Part shown: positions 1-9,083 of the stretch, in pieces
How positions within the stretch are numbered: position 1 is the stretch's first letter
Layout: every line of letters begins with the position of its first letter
Assembly: GCF_002022445.1 (NCBI RefSeq)
Contig: NZ_MUYE01000001.1
Span: 1,054,001 to 1,118,000 of the forward strand
Direction of reading: 5' to 3'
Length of the DNA: 64,000 nt
Source: Bartonella sp. AR 15-3
GTDB taxonomy: Bacteria > Pseudomonadota > Alphaproteobacteria > Rhizobiales > Rhizobiaceae
Made by a program: the position numbers and the translations under genes
The notes under the pieces: generated by a model
What the model was told of the DNA's origin: nothing
Seen by the model: only the letters and a program-made list of their open reading frames with translations
Database searches by the model: none

Positions 1-1
1 T

Positions 2-385
2 TTGGTCATGGATAAATGGTTTTCAATTCAAGCAATGGTTGCAGGAGCATCAACACTTGATCGTGTTCAAAAACTCATAACACATCCGCTTTTTTCACAA
101 GATAATCCTAATAGAGTACGTGCTTTGATTGGCGCTTTTGCCTCTGGTAACCAAACGGGTTTTAACAGGATTGATGGTGCATCTTATCATTTCCTATGCC
201 AAACTATTTTAGAAATTGACCCTAAAAATTCACAACTTGCTTCACGATTATTAACAATTATGCGCTCTTGGAAACAATTGGAACCTATTCGACAGAAAAA
301 ACTCGAATCTGCATTAAAAACAATCGCAACAGCAGCAAAATTATCAAGCGATGTGACGGATATTATTAATCGTATCCTTGCCTAA
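2..385 (+). CDS. pepN: Aminopeptidase N, C-terminal fragment (cut by window edge)
   Basis: This is the last ~127 residues of a cytosolic M1-family zinc aminopeptidase that releases N-terminal amino acids from peptides. The catalytic HExxH domain lies outside the window. What remains is the C-terminal helical domain: a DKWF start segment, then the LDRVQKL, NPNRVRALIGAF and FNRIDGASY stretches seen at the end of PepN proteins, ending in a helical tail. The frame is open to the left edge, so the real start is upstream. PepN beside a PleC-type kinase is a gene order found in other Rhizobiales. The family call rests on these motifs only. Confidence 0.85.
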   Translation: MVMDKWFSIQAMVAGASTLDRVQKLITHPLFSQDNPNRVRALIGAFASGNQTGFNRIDGASYHFLCQTILEIDPKNSQLASRLLTIMRSWKQLEPIRQKKLESALKTIATAAKLSSDVTDIINRILA

Positions 386-619
386 AATAAAAATATTGAT
401 AATTAAATCGTTGTAATATTGCTCTATTAATGAATCGAATTTAGTTCTTTTGAGGCTTTCATAAAAATAAGCCTATAAATAAGCTATTCTAACCTGTTTA
501 TAAGTAATATTAAAGTTCTTTTAAGTTTCACAATTTATACTCATTAGAGTAAAATTATTCTTTTTTTTAAAAAAAAAGACTAGACAGAAGACTCTTGTTT
601 TGATTCATTAGGCTTGTTG

Positions 620-644
620 AACTGTTATAAGTACCAAAACAGTT
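620..644. promoter_or_regulatory. Inverted repeat upstream of the pleC-like gene
   Basis: Two perfect 7-base arms, AACTGTT and AACAGTT, are separated by 11 bases and end 37 bases before the kinase start codon. Size and place would suit a protein-binding operator or a weak RNA hairpin. A T8/A9 tract lies further upstream around 563-580. No regulator can be named, and short inverted repeats are common in AT-rich DNA. Confidence 0.3.
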
Positions 645-681
645 TGCTAGTTACATTATTCATGATTAAAGGACCCCAGAA

Positions 682-2991
682 ATGGCTAAATTGGACGCGT
701 ATAACGCGGCCACAAGAATGCGTTCTGATTCAAAACCAAGCACTTCAAACTGCAAGGTAGGAGTAGCAGGTATTTCTAGTTCAACTTACCAGAAACTCCT
801 CTTTATCGAACCTTGGTTGCGACGTTCTATTCCGTTCGCCATTATTATATCTTTGATTGTATTAGCAATAATACGCTTTGCATCACTTTATGATTGGCGC
901 CATACAATTGACAATAATGCGCGCTCTACGCTTTCTCTTTTATCCTCCTCTATCGTAAATAAAATCAACTATGATTTACTGGCTTTTACTCAACCAAAAA
1001 AAGTAGCTGGTCTTTCTCATAATCATTTACAAAATATTTTGATAAACTTTCATCATCACAGCTTTCCTAACATCAATCCTATGATAGCTATCCTTGATAG
1101 CAATGGAAATATCTTAACCTCATCTAATTCAGAAATAATTTCAGAAAAATCTTTACAAGATTTTATTTCTGAAAATATCGATTCATTGCCTCTCAAAAAA
1201 AATACTGGAATAATAGAAATTACAATAGGGAAAGAACTTGCTCTCGCTTCATTCAACCAAACAGACAATGGCCAATATAGGGTATTCATTAGTGCAACAA
1301 AAAAACATATCTATACGGAATGGCAAAAAAAACTCTCATTAAATATAACTTTATTTATAGGAACAGTGAGTATTATTTTAGTTCTTCTCTATGCTTATTA
1401 TAACCAAATCATACGAGCGCGTAATACAGATCTGATTTCAGAAAAAATTCAAAATCGAATTGATATGGCTATGATGCGCGGACGTTGCGGATTATGGGAT
1501 TGGAATATGGCAAGTGGACGCGTTTATTGGTCACGAGCAATGTATGAAATGCTTGGCTATGAACCTCAAAATGCGCTGTTATCAATTTCTCAAATTACTG
1601 CTATCATTGACCCAAAAGATGCCAATTTTTTTGAACTCGCTCAAGAATTAATGGATAGCAAAAAAAAATATATCGACATTAATGTACCTATGCGTCACGC
1701 TAAAGGCTATTATGTATGGATGCGCATTCGTGCCGAAGTAACCGATGAAGAAGAACCTCACTTGGTTGGCATTTCCTTTGATATTAGTGAACAACATCAA
1801 TTTGTTGAACAAACTGCACAAGCTGATCTTCGTATTCGTGATGCGATTGAAAATATTTCTGAATCTTTTGTTTTGTGGGATTCAGAAGGGCGTCTAGTTA
1901 TGTCTAATAGCAAATTTTGTGAATATGCTGCTATCCCTAAACAGATGCTACAATCAGGAATCGAACGTGCAACTGTTGAAGCCATGTCACGTCCTGCTAT
2001 CAGTGAATATCCTCTCAAAATAGATGAAACTGGCAACTTAACGAGTATTCGCCAAACTGCAGATGGCTACTGGCTAAAAATTAATGAGAGACGCACACAA
2101 GATGGAGGGCTTGTTTGTGTTGGTACTGATATATCTGAACTTAAACAACAACAAGAAAAATTTGAAGACAGTGAAAGGCGACTTTTTTCATTTATTCAAG
2201 AACTAAAACGTGCCCGAGGAAATGCTCAACAACGTGCTACAGAAGTTGAAAAGCTTAATAAAAGCCTACAAGAAGAAAAAGAGCGAGCCGAAAGTGCTAA
2301 CAAAGCTAAATCAGAATTTTTAGCCAATATCTCCCATGAATTGCGTACTCCTCTTAATGCTATTCTTGGTTTTTCAGAAATCATGTTGCAATCTACCTTT
2401 GGCCCCCTCGGTTCACAACGCTATAAAGAATATGTGCATGATATTCATAATTCAGGAACCCATCTTCTAACTCTTATCAACGATATCCTTGATATGTCAA
2501 AAATCGAAGCTGGAAGATTCACTCTTGACCGTAAAAATATCAACCTTGAACCAATTATCAGTGAAACAATTCGTACGCTAACACCACAAGCACAAGCGAA
2601 AAAGATTTCTCTTACAACAAATATTGAACAAAAACTTCATGCTAATGTTGATTGCCGCGCTATGAAACAAATTTTTCTTAATCTTATCTCTAATGCTGTT
2701 AAATTCACACCTTCTGGCGGCAGTATTGATATCCGTGCTTTCCAGAAAAATAATAATCTTATCTTTAGTATTAAAGATACAGGTGTCGGTATTCCTCAAG
2801 AAGCAATCAAAAAACTTGGACAGCCTTTTGAACAAGTTGAAAATCAATTTACCAAAACCCACCCCGGCTCAGGCCTTGGACTGGCTATATCCCGTTCTTT
2901 ACTAGAATTACATAAAGGGAAACTAGAAATCACTTCTAAAGAAGCAAAAGGCACAATCGTAACGATTATAATGCCAATTCAACAAAATTAA
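682..2991 (+). CDS. pleC: Membrane PAS-domain sensor histidine kinase, PleC/DivJ/PdhS type
   Basis: A membrane histidine kinase of 769 residues. Two hydrophobic segments (about 47-66 and 220-243) flank a periplasmic sensor region. Two PAS-like domains follow (about 260-375 and 385-500), then a coiled linker. The dimerisation/phosphoacceptor helix carries HELRTPLNAILGFSEIM, with the His near 552. The ATPase domain has an N box (LNLISNAVKF), a G1 box (DTGVGIP) and a G2 box (GSGLGLAIS). The phosphoacceptor helix sequence is the form shared by PleC, DivJ and PdhS, which set the phosphorylation of DivK and so CtrA activity. Lying between pepN and the glnE/degP/cyc block favours PleC. An AAAGGA ribosome site precedes the ATG. 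The stop overlaps the convergent repair gene by four bases. PleC rather than another paralogue is inference. Confidence 0.75.
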   Translation: MAKLDAYNAATRMRSDSKPSTSNCKVGVAGISSSTYQKLLFIEPWLRRSIPFAIIISLIVLAIIRFASLYDWRHTIDNNARSTLSLLSSSIVNKINYDLLAFTQPKKVAGLSHNHLQNILINFHHHSFPNINPMIAILDSNGNILTSSNSEIISEKSLQDFISENIDSLPLKKNTGIIEITIGKELALASFNQTDNGQYRVFISATKKHIYTEWQKKLSLNITLFIGTVSIILVLLYAYYNQIIRARNTDLISEKIQNRIDMAMMRGRCGLWDWNMASGRVYWSRAMYEMLGYEPQNALLSISQITAIIDPKDANFFELAQELMDSKKKYIDINVPMRHAKGYYVWMRIRAEVTDEEEPHLVGISFDISEQHQFVEQTAQADLRIRDAIENISESFVLWDSEGRLVMSNSKFCEYAAIPKQMLQSGIERATVEAMSRPAISEYPLKIDETGNLTSIRQTADGYWLKINERRTQDGGLVCVGTDISELKQQQEKFEDSERRLFSFIQELKRARGNAQQRATEVEKLNKSLQEEKERAESANKAKSEFLANISHELRTPLNAILGFSEIMLQSTFGPLGSQRYKEYVHDIHNSGTHLLTLINDILDMSKIEAGRFTLDRKNINLEPIISETIRTLTPQAQAKKISLTTNIEQKLHANVDCRAMKQIFLNLISNAVKFTPSGGSIDIRAFQKNNNLIFSIKDTGVGIPQEAIKKLGQPFEQVENQFTKTHPGSGLGLAISRSLLELHKGKLEITSKEAKGTIVTIIMPIQQN

Positions 2992-3554
2992 CTCTTTAAA
3001 TATCGTTCACGTTGTAGCAAAATTTGTTTGCGTTGAATACCCCAACGATAACCAGACAAAGCACTATTCTTATGAACTACACGGTGGCAAGGGATTACTA
3101 ATGCTAATTTATTACATGCACATGCATTAGCAACGGCACGGTATGCTTTTGGCATACCAATATTTTGTGCTAACTCTTCATAAGAAATTGTTTCTCCACA
3201 TTGTACTTCACATAACGCAGCCCAAACTTTCTTCTGGAAAACCGTACCATTTATATCTAATAGAAAATTGTGTTTCTTCACCAATTTAGGAGTTTCAATC
3301 ATTTCTACAATACACTCTATATCTTGATGCAATGCAAAATCATCCACATCGTGTTTTATATCAGTAAAACGCACTTCTAATTCTTGAAACAACTGTGTAG
3401 TTACATCTCCTAAAGCAATATAACAAAGACCTTTATGAGACTTCACCACCGTAAGATTCCCTATCGATGTTTCCCTAGCTACCACAATAACTACAGCCTG
3501 TTTGCTCTTGTTTTTTCTCCTCTTTATTATATCTTGTGATATCTTTAAATTCAC
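2988..3554 (-). CDS. ogt: Methylated-DNA--[protein]-cysteine S-methyltransferase
   Basis: A suicide DNA repair protein that moves the alkyl group from O6-alkylguanine to its own cysteine. The 188 residues hold the ribonuclease-like N-terminal domain and the methyltransferase domain. The active-site motif PCHRVV places the acceptor at Cys156. Upstream are FQKKVWAAL and the helix-turn-helix segment SYEELAQNIGMPKAYRAVANA, and downstream is the LSGYRWG signature. The sequence resembles the C-terminal half of Ada more than classical Ogt, but the Ada N-terminal zinc/regulatory domain is absent, so it is probably repair only. The start is GTG: AGGAG lies six bases upstream, and no better ATG is present. 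It is convergent with the pleC-like gene, the two stops sharing four bases. Confidence 0.88.
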   Translation of the reverse strand: MNLKISQDIIKRRKNKSKQAVVIVVARETSIGNLTVVKSHKGLCYIALGDVTTQLFQELEVRFTDIKHDVDDFALHQDIECIVEMIETPKLVKKHNFLLDINGTVFQKKVWAALCEVQCGETISYEELAQNIGMPKAYRAVANACACNKLALVIPCHRVVHKNSALSGYRWGIQRKQILLQRERYLKS

Positions 3555-3910
3555 AAAAATCTCCTAAAAATTAAACCTCTATCCATAAACAAATAACCTT
3601 ATTCCAAATGTGAAATACTGTTACTCTTTTAGCTACAATTTTACATATAAAATGCATAATTAAATTGAACATAAAGATAAATTATAAGAAGTACTTTTAA
3701 CAACCGCTTTTAGTTAATAGAGAGGAGAATAGTTGCTTAAAAGAAAGCTTATCTATTTAATAAACTCACCTGCCTTACTGATTGACAATAAAAAATTTTA
3801 TTTATTAATCAGAAGGAAATAAGGAATATTATAATATTCATGGCTTATTTTAACATACGTTGATTTTTTATACTAAAAAGTCAATGTGTGATTACATAAG
3901 AGCATTATAT
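3555..3910. other. AT-rich spacer between ogt and glnE
   Basis: About 356 bases with no open frame of useful size. It would hold the promoter of the leftward ogt gene and the 3' end of the glnE transcript. No convincing hairpin or RNA gene was seen. Confidence 0.5.
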
Positions 3911-6835
3911 CTAGCTTCCCATGACTTGTGTAAAGATTGTACGTACTGATTGTCCTATTTCTTCAATTAATTTTTCAACACGTGGCAAATCAGGCTCACC
4001 TATACTACGCAACAAAAGGTCACTCAACCCAGATGGTATATCATCAGGATTAAGAGAACCATTTAAACAAAGACGTATAATTTGATTCAAATTTGTATAA
4101 AGACAATAAGCGTAATGTAAATCAGAAATCAATGATTGACTTAGAAAATCCGTTGGCAAACGAGAAAGAATATCAGCTGTAGTTGCTCCAATTTGAAAAT
4201 CAATAACATGAGTTATAAGAGCAAACTGAGCAATAAATTCAAGATCCATAATACCACCAGGTATAGTTTTTAAATCCCATCGATTCGCCGGTGGTTTTTC
4301 TATTTCAATTAAAGCACGCATTTCACTCACTTCTTTTGCAACTCTCTTTTTATCACAAGGACGTGCAATAATCGCGCTTACTTCATTTTCTAATTTTCGC
4401 AAAAAATCGGCATCTCCCGCTATGCCCCTTGCACGGGTTAAAGCAAGATGTTCCCATATCCAAGCTTCCTGGCGCTGATATTTTCTAAAAACCTGAAAAG
4501 GAACAGCAATAGGCCCTTTATTACCCAATGGGCGTAGTCTTAAATCAACAGTATAAAGAATTCCTTGATTTGTAGAAGTAGATAAAGCAGAAACAAAACG
4601 TTGTGTTAAACGCGTATAATATTGAGAGACATAGAGTGGCTTTTCTCCATCAGACATTTCTATATCTTCGTCATGTTCATACAATAAAATAAGATCGACA
4701 TCCGATCCTGCAGTTAATTCACAGCTTCCTAACTTACCCATACCTAATATGCCAATACGTCCCCCTTTAATATGGCCATGGTGATGAAAAAATTCTTCCT
4801 GAACAGCAATAAGTGTTTTTGCAATCATGAGATCAGCAAGCGCAGTAAAAGCAAGGCCTGCTCTATCTCCCTTAATTGTACCATTCAAAAGCCGAATACC
4901 AATCAAAAAACGCTGTTCACCAGCAAAAATTCTTAGATGTTCAAGAATTTCTTCACAAGTAGTGACACCTTCAAGAAAATATTTTAAACGATTTTCTAAA
5001 TAATTTTTTGTTGGTAATTCTGAAAAAATTGCTGGATCCAGCATCCCATCGAAAACGTGTGGTGTACGTGTAATAATCTCAGCAAGACGTGGTGCAGCAC
5101 CCATAATACAAACCAACATATCTAAAAGTGGTGGATTCGATTGCAACAAACTAAAAAGCTGTATTCCCGAAGGCAAACCTTGCAAAAAACTATCAAAACA
5201 CAACATTGTCTCATCTGCTCTTTTGGTAGCACCAAAAGCCTTTAAAAGCGATGGTGTAAGCTCTGTTAATCTTTCACGCGCTTCAGCAGATTGAGTCGCC
5301 TTATAACGCCCACAATGTAACGTCCGCATAATACGACAAATATCACTTGCTCTTTCAAAGCCTAAACGACTTAATGTAATAAGTGTTTCAGGATCATCTT
5401 CCTCACCTGTAAAAACCAAGTTACCAATTTCTAAGCCAAGTTCTTGCTCATGCTCAAACAGTGCAGCATAATGCTTTTCAACTATCAAAAGTGTTTCTAG
5501 CAAATCATGAATAAAACAGCGGCTATCTTGATATCCCATCAAATATGCAACGCTTGTAAATCGAGCAACTTCTTCTGGCAAAATATGCGTTTGTTCATCT
5601 GCAAGCATTTGAATACGGTGCTCAACATTACGTAAAAAAGTATAGCTTTTTATAAGACTATCTTTAATTTCCTCTCCAATCCAACCAAGCTTGCAAAGCT
5701 CTGCTAACATCTCAACTGTTTCACGTCCACGTAATTGAGGTAAGCGTCCTCCAGCAATTAACTGTTGTGTTTGCACAAAAAACTCAATCTCACGAATGCC
5801 CCCTCGTCCCAACTTAATATTATGACCATAAGCAGCAATTTTCCCATAATTTTTATAGGTATGGATTTGGCGTTTAATAGAATGAATATCAGCAATAGCT
5901 GCATAGTCTAAATATTTTCGCCATACATAAGGAGAAAGTTCTTTAAGAAAATTAAAACCTGCATCAATATCACCTGCTACTGGACGTGCTTTAATCATGG
6001 CTGCACGTTCCCAATTTTGACCACGTCCTTCATAATAACGCAGAGCAGTCCTAACAGGCAATGCTAAAGGTGTTGAACCTGGATCCGGTCGTAGTCGCAA
6101 ATCGAGCCGAAAAACATACCCTTCAGCAGTACGTTCTTGAATGATATGGATTAATCGGCGCACCATTTTTGAAAATATATCAATACTTTCATAGAGATCT
6201 CCCACATGAGGAGACATTTCATCAATTAAAATAATCAGATCAATATCAGAAGAATAATTAAGTTCTTCAGCACCAAATTTTCCCATACCTAAAACAATTA
6301 AACCACAATCTTTCTCTGGTGTATCACGGTTAGCTAAACTTATTTTTCCGCAATCATGTGCTTCTCTCAAAAGAAAACGTAAAGCCGCGCCTAATGCTGC
6401 TTCACCAAGACGTGTTAGCCATACACAAGAAACCTTATAAGTAAAAACACGAGCTAAATCAGCTAAAGCAATAAGAGTATGTGCTTCTCTTTTTTTGCAC
6501 CTTAAAGCTGCCATTAATGAAGTTTCATGAAGCATTTCAGCTCTATCAGTAGAAGCAATATCTGCTATAATTTGACTTAGCCTTGTTTCTATATCTACAG
6601 TCAATAAAGGACTAAGATAAGAGGGATTTGCTATCAAAACTCCACGCAAAAAAGGAGACAAGGTCATAACCGCACAGATGAAGTCAACTTGCTCTCCTCC
6701 ACCTACAATATAGGAAACCAATGCTTCTAAATTCTCTTTCCTTGCTTGTTCTTCAATATCTTTCAACCACTGCGAACCACTCTCATCAAGAGGGCGTAAA
6801 GGAAAAAGCTGTGTTTTTAAAAAAGCTGTTTTCAT
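3911..6835 (-). CDS. glnE: Bifunctional glutamine synthetase adenylyltransferase / adenylyl-removing enzyme
   Basis: A cytosolic enzyme that adenylylates and deadenylylates glutamine synthetase in response to PII, tuning nitrogen assimilation. About 974 residues, full length for the family. It has the expected two nucleotidyltransferase halves: GMGKFGAEELNYSSDIDLI near residues 184-204 and GMGKLGSCELTAGSDVDLI near 697-717, each with the metal-binding DxD. After each come conserved LDLRLRP segments and helical domains. The second ATG of an ATG-CAG-ATG pair is chosen because a GGA motif sits six bases before it but touches the first. The place between a PleC-type kinase and the two-component pair matches other Rhizobiales. 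Confidence 0.95.
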   Translation of the reverse strand: MKTAFLKTQLFPLRPLDESGSQWLKDIEEQARKENLEALVSYIVGGGEQVDFICAVMTLSPFLRGVLIANPSYLSPLLTVDIETRLSQIIADIASTDRAEMLHETSLMAALRCKKREAHTLIALADLARVFTYKVSCVWLTRLGEAALGAALRFLLREAHDCGKISLANRDTPEKDCGLIVLGMGKFGAEELNYSSDIDLIILIDEMSPHVGDLYESIDIFSKMVRRLIHIIQERTAEGYVFRLDLRLRPDPGSTPLALPVRTALRYYEGRGQNWERAAMIKARPVAGDIDAGFNFLKELSPYVWRKYLDYAAIADIHSIKRQIHTYKNYGKIAAYGHNIKLGRGGIREIEFFVQTQQLIAGGRLPQLRGRETVEMLAELCKLGWIGEEIKDSLIKSYTFLRNVEHRIQMLADEQTHILPEEVARFTSVAYLMGYQDSRCFIHDLLETLLIVEKHYAALFEHEQELGLEIGNLVFTGEEDDPETLITLSRLGFERASDICRIMRTLHCGRYKATQSAEARERLTELTPSLLKAFGATKRADETMLCFDSFLQGLPSGIQLFSLLQSNPPLLDMLVCIMGAAPRLAEIITRTPHVFDGMLDPAIFSELPTKNYLENRLKYFLEGVTTCEEILEHLRIFAGEQRFLIGIRLLNGTIKGDRAGLAFTALADLMIAKTLIAVQEEFFHHHGHIKGGRIGILGMGKLGSCELTAGSDVDLILLYEHDEDIEMSDGEKPLYVSQYYTRLTQRFVSALSTSTNQGILYTVDLRLRPLGNKGPIAVPFQVFRKYQRQEAWIWEHLALTRARGIAGDADFLRKLENEVSAIIARPCDKKRVAKEVSEMRALIEIEKPPANRWDLKTIPGGIMDLEFIAQFALITHVIDFQIGATTADILSRLPTDFLSQSLISDLHYAYCLYTNLNQIIRLCLNGSLNPDDIPSGLSDLLLRSIGEPDLPRVEKLIEEIGQSVRTIFTQVMGS

Positions 6836-6929
6836 CTGCATTCCATCAAGAAAGCATTTTAATTTTCATTTTATTGGATCACAAAATTAGAATAAGGCAA
6901 TACCTATAAAATAACCAAGCAATAATAAC

Positions 6930-8321
6930 TTAAGGAAACAATAAAACAGCTCTCAATCCTGGATTTGCATTTTCAAGCAACAATTCGCCTCCATGAAGTT
7001 TCATAACAGCTTTTGCTATACTTAAACCAATACCAAAACCAGGTTGTGTGCGACTTTCTTCAAGACGAACAAATCGTTCTATCACTTTTTCACGCTTATC
7101 TTCTGCAATTCCTGGACCATTATCACTAACTACAACAAGCAAACGTCTGCCATCATGCTCCATTGACAAAGAAACCTCTGCCTTCTTTTCACCTATAGAT
7201 GCATACTTAATTGCGTTATCAATAAGATTAAAAATTGATTGTGTAATAAGCTCACGATTCAGCTTGAGCTCTTTATCAAAAGTATGTCCCAATCGAAGTA
7301 AAATACCAGCTTCTTCGGCAAAAGGTTCATAAAATTCAACTGCATCTTCAAGAATCAATTTTATATTCATTATTTCAAGATTCTCAATTGAACTACCTGC
7401 TTCAATACGCGAAATCATTAAAATAGCACTAAAAGTACGAATAAGATAATCCGATTCAGCAATAACATCATCCAGAACTTGCCGATATTCAAGCTCTGTT
7501 TTTTTCCCTAAAAGGGCTTCTTCAGCACGATTTCGAAGACGGGTTAGTGGTGTCTTAAGGTCATGGGCAATATTATCTGATACCTGACGCAAACCGGTAT
7601 TTAATTCTTCAATGCGATCTAACATAACATTAAGATTAACTGATAATCGATCAAACTCATCACCCGCCCCAGAAACAGGTAAGCGTCCGCTAAAATCACC
7701 ATTCATCAAACGCTGTGATGCATCTGTTACACGATCAATCCTTTGTAATGCCCGCCTACCAATAAAAAACCATATTAACAAAGCGCCTCCAACCATTGCT
7801 GCAAGAGCAATCATAACGGCTTTACGAATAACTGTTACAAACCGTTCCGGTTCATCCAAATCTCGCCCAACAAGAAGCTTCATAGTATTGGGTAAATCAA
7901 TAATGAACGCTAAAGCACGATGTTTATTTGGTCCATTTATTTGGCCATTTTCTCCAAAGCGTGAATACAAAAAAGAATGAGAAAGAGAGCCCTTATACTG
8001 AAGAAGCCCAGGTTCAATATGGGCAACATTCCCTGCCAAAACACGGCCCATTGGATCAGTGACAAGATAAAGAAAAGCCCCTGGTTGTCGTGAACGATAA
8101 TTAATAGTCCGCATTAATAAAGGGAGTCCACCATAATTATAAGTACTCTCGATATTCCTTAATTCTTCACGTAAAGCTTGCTCCGTCTGATCTATCAGTA
8201 ATGAAATAGCGAATGCCGTCATATAAAGAGAAAGTCCCGCTGCAACTAATCCAAAAAGCAAAATATAGAGCGCAGAAAGCCTCAACGTAGTCGTGCGCAT
8301 CATGTTGATTAAACGGTTCAT
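6930..8321 (-). CDS. Two-component sensor histidine kinase (EnvZ/QseC-like)
   Basis: An inner membrane kinase of 463 residues. The first membrane segment is about 15-42, followed by a periplasmic domain of ~125 residues. The second membrane segment is about 168-190, then a HAMP domain with the MNGDFSGRLPVSGAGDEFDR signature. The phosphoacceptor is His253 in SDNIAHDLKTPLTRL. The ATPase domain shows NLIDNAIKYA, DNGPGI and GFGIGLSIAKAV. Its ATG overlaps the stop of the regulator gene as ATGA, so the two are translationally coupled. Lying directly downstream of degP suggests an envelope-stress or envelope-composition role, which is inference. The stimulus is unknown. Confidence 0.9.
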   Translation of the reverse strand: MNRLINMMRTTTLRLSALYILLFGLVAAGLSLYMTAFAISLLIDQTEQALREELRNIESTYNYGGLPLLMRTINYRSRQPGAFLYLVTDPMGRVLAGNVAHIEPGLLQYKGSLSHSFLYSRFGENGQINGPNKHRALAFIIDLPNTMKLLVGRDLDEPERFVTVIRKAVMIALAAMVGGALLIWFFIGRRALQRIDRVTDASQRLMNGDFSGRLPVSGAGDEFDRLSVNLNVMLDRIEELNTGLRQVSDNIAHDLKTPLTRLRNRAEEALLGKKTELEYRQVLDDVIAESDYLIRTFSAILMISRIEAGSSIENLEIMNIKLILEDAVEFYEPFAEEAGILLRLGHTFDKELKLNRELITQSIFNLIDNAIKYASIGEKKAEVSLSMEHDGRRLLVVVSDNGPGIAEDKREKVIERFVRLEESRTQPGFGIGLSIAKAVMKLHGGELLLENANPGLRAVLLFP

Positions 8322-9004
8322 ATTTTTTTTTCTGGTGCCTTTAGCATATATCCTGCTCCACGAACTGTATGTAAAAGCGGAACATCAAAATCTTTTTCAA
8401 TTTTTGCTCTTAAACGAGATATATGAACATCAATAACATTTGTTTGCGGATCAAAATGGTAATCCCAAACATTTTCCAAAAGCATCGTACGAGTGACAAC
8501 CTGTCCAGAGTATCGCATTAAATATTCCAGTAAGCGAAATTCACGCGGTTGCAACATAATATTCTTATCACGACGTTTCACTATATGTGCTAACCGGTCA
8601 AGTTCGAGATCACCAACACAATAAACAGTTTCTGCTTCTTTCGGATTTTTTCGCCGTTGTAAAACTTCAACACGCGCAAGAAGCTCAGAAAAAGCATAAG
8701 GTTTTGTCAGATAATCATCTCCACCCGCACGCAAACCGGTTACACGATCGTCAACCTGGCCTAAAGCAGAAAGAATAAGAACTGGTGTTTCGTTGCCTTT
8801 TGCACGCAACTCAGTAACAATAGAAAGACCGTCACGATATGGAAGCATGCGATCAATAACCATCACATCATAATTTACCGTCTCTGCCAAAGCATAACCA
8901 GTATCTCCATCATAAGCAATATCAGCTGCATGCCCTGCTTCCAAAAATGCTTTTTCGAGATAACGCCCTGTCTCACGATCATCTTCGATAATGAGTATCT
9001 TCAT
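8318..9004 (-). CDS. OmpR-family response regulator
   Basis: Partner of the adjacent kinase. The receiver domain has the acidic pocket EDD at 7-9, phosphoacceptor Asp51 in VIDRMLP, and the conserved Lys in YLTKPYAFSELLARV. The C-terminal winged-helix domain contains LQPREFRLLEYLMRYSGQVV and ends with the HTVRGAGYML recognition region. Three in-frame start codons lie close together. The third, giving MKILIIEDD, is preferred because GGAG lies nine bases before it; the other two lack a site and would add five residues. It is probably transcribed in the same direction as degP, with a hairpin between the two genes that may separate or attenuate transcription. Confidence 0.92.
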   Translation of the reverse strand: MKILIIEDDRETGRYLEKAFLEAGHAADIAYDGDTGYALAETVNYDVMVIDRMLPYRDGLSIVTELRAKGNETPVLILSALGQVDDRVTGLRAGGDDYLTKPYAFSELLARVEVLQRRKNPKEAETVYCVGDLELDRLAHIVKRRDKNIMLQPREFRLLEYLMRYSGQVVTRTMLLENVWDYHFDPQTNVIDVHISRLRAKIEKDFDVPLLHTVRGAGYMLKAPEKKI

Positions 9005-9038
9005 AAAACGCATCTCCATTATTTTACTAAATGATTAA

Positions 9039-9070
9039 TGAAACAGAAATTTCAATAAGTTTCTGTTTCA
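9039..9070 (-). terminator. Stem-loop between degP and the two-component genes
   Basis: A perfect 11-base-pair stem (arm TGAAACAGAAA and its complement) with a 10-base loop lies between the degP stop and the regulator start. On the leftward transcript the hairpin is followed by TTAATCATTT, a modest T-rich tail. It could be a terminator, an attenuator, or an RNA-stability element for degP mRNA. Confidence 0.55.
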
Positions 9071-9083
9071 CTTCTCATAAATG

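Noticed and set aside
558..582. T8/A9 tract considered as a terminator for pepN
   Set aside because: The arms are only A and T, giving a weak hairpin. It is better seen as a simple A/T tract.
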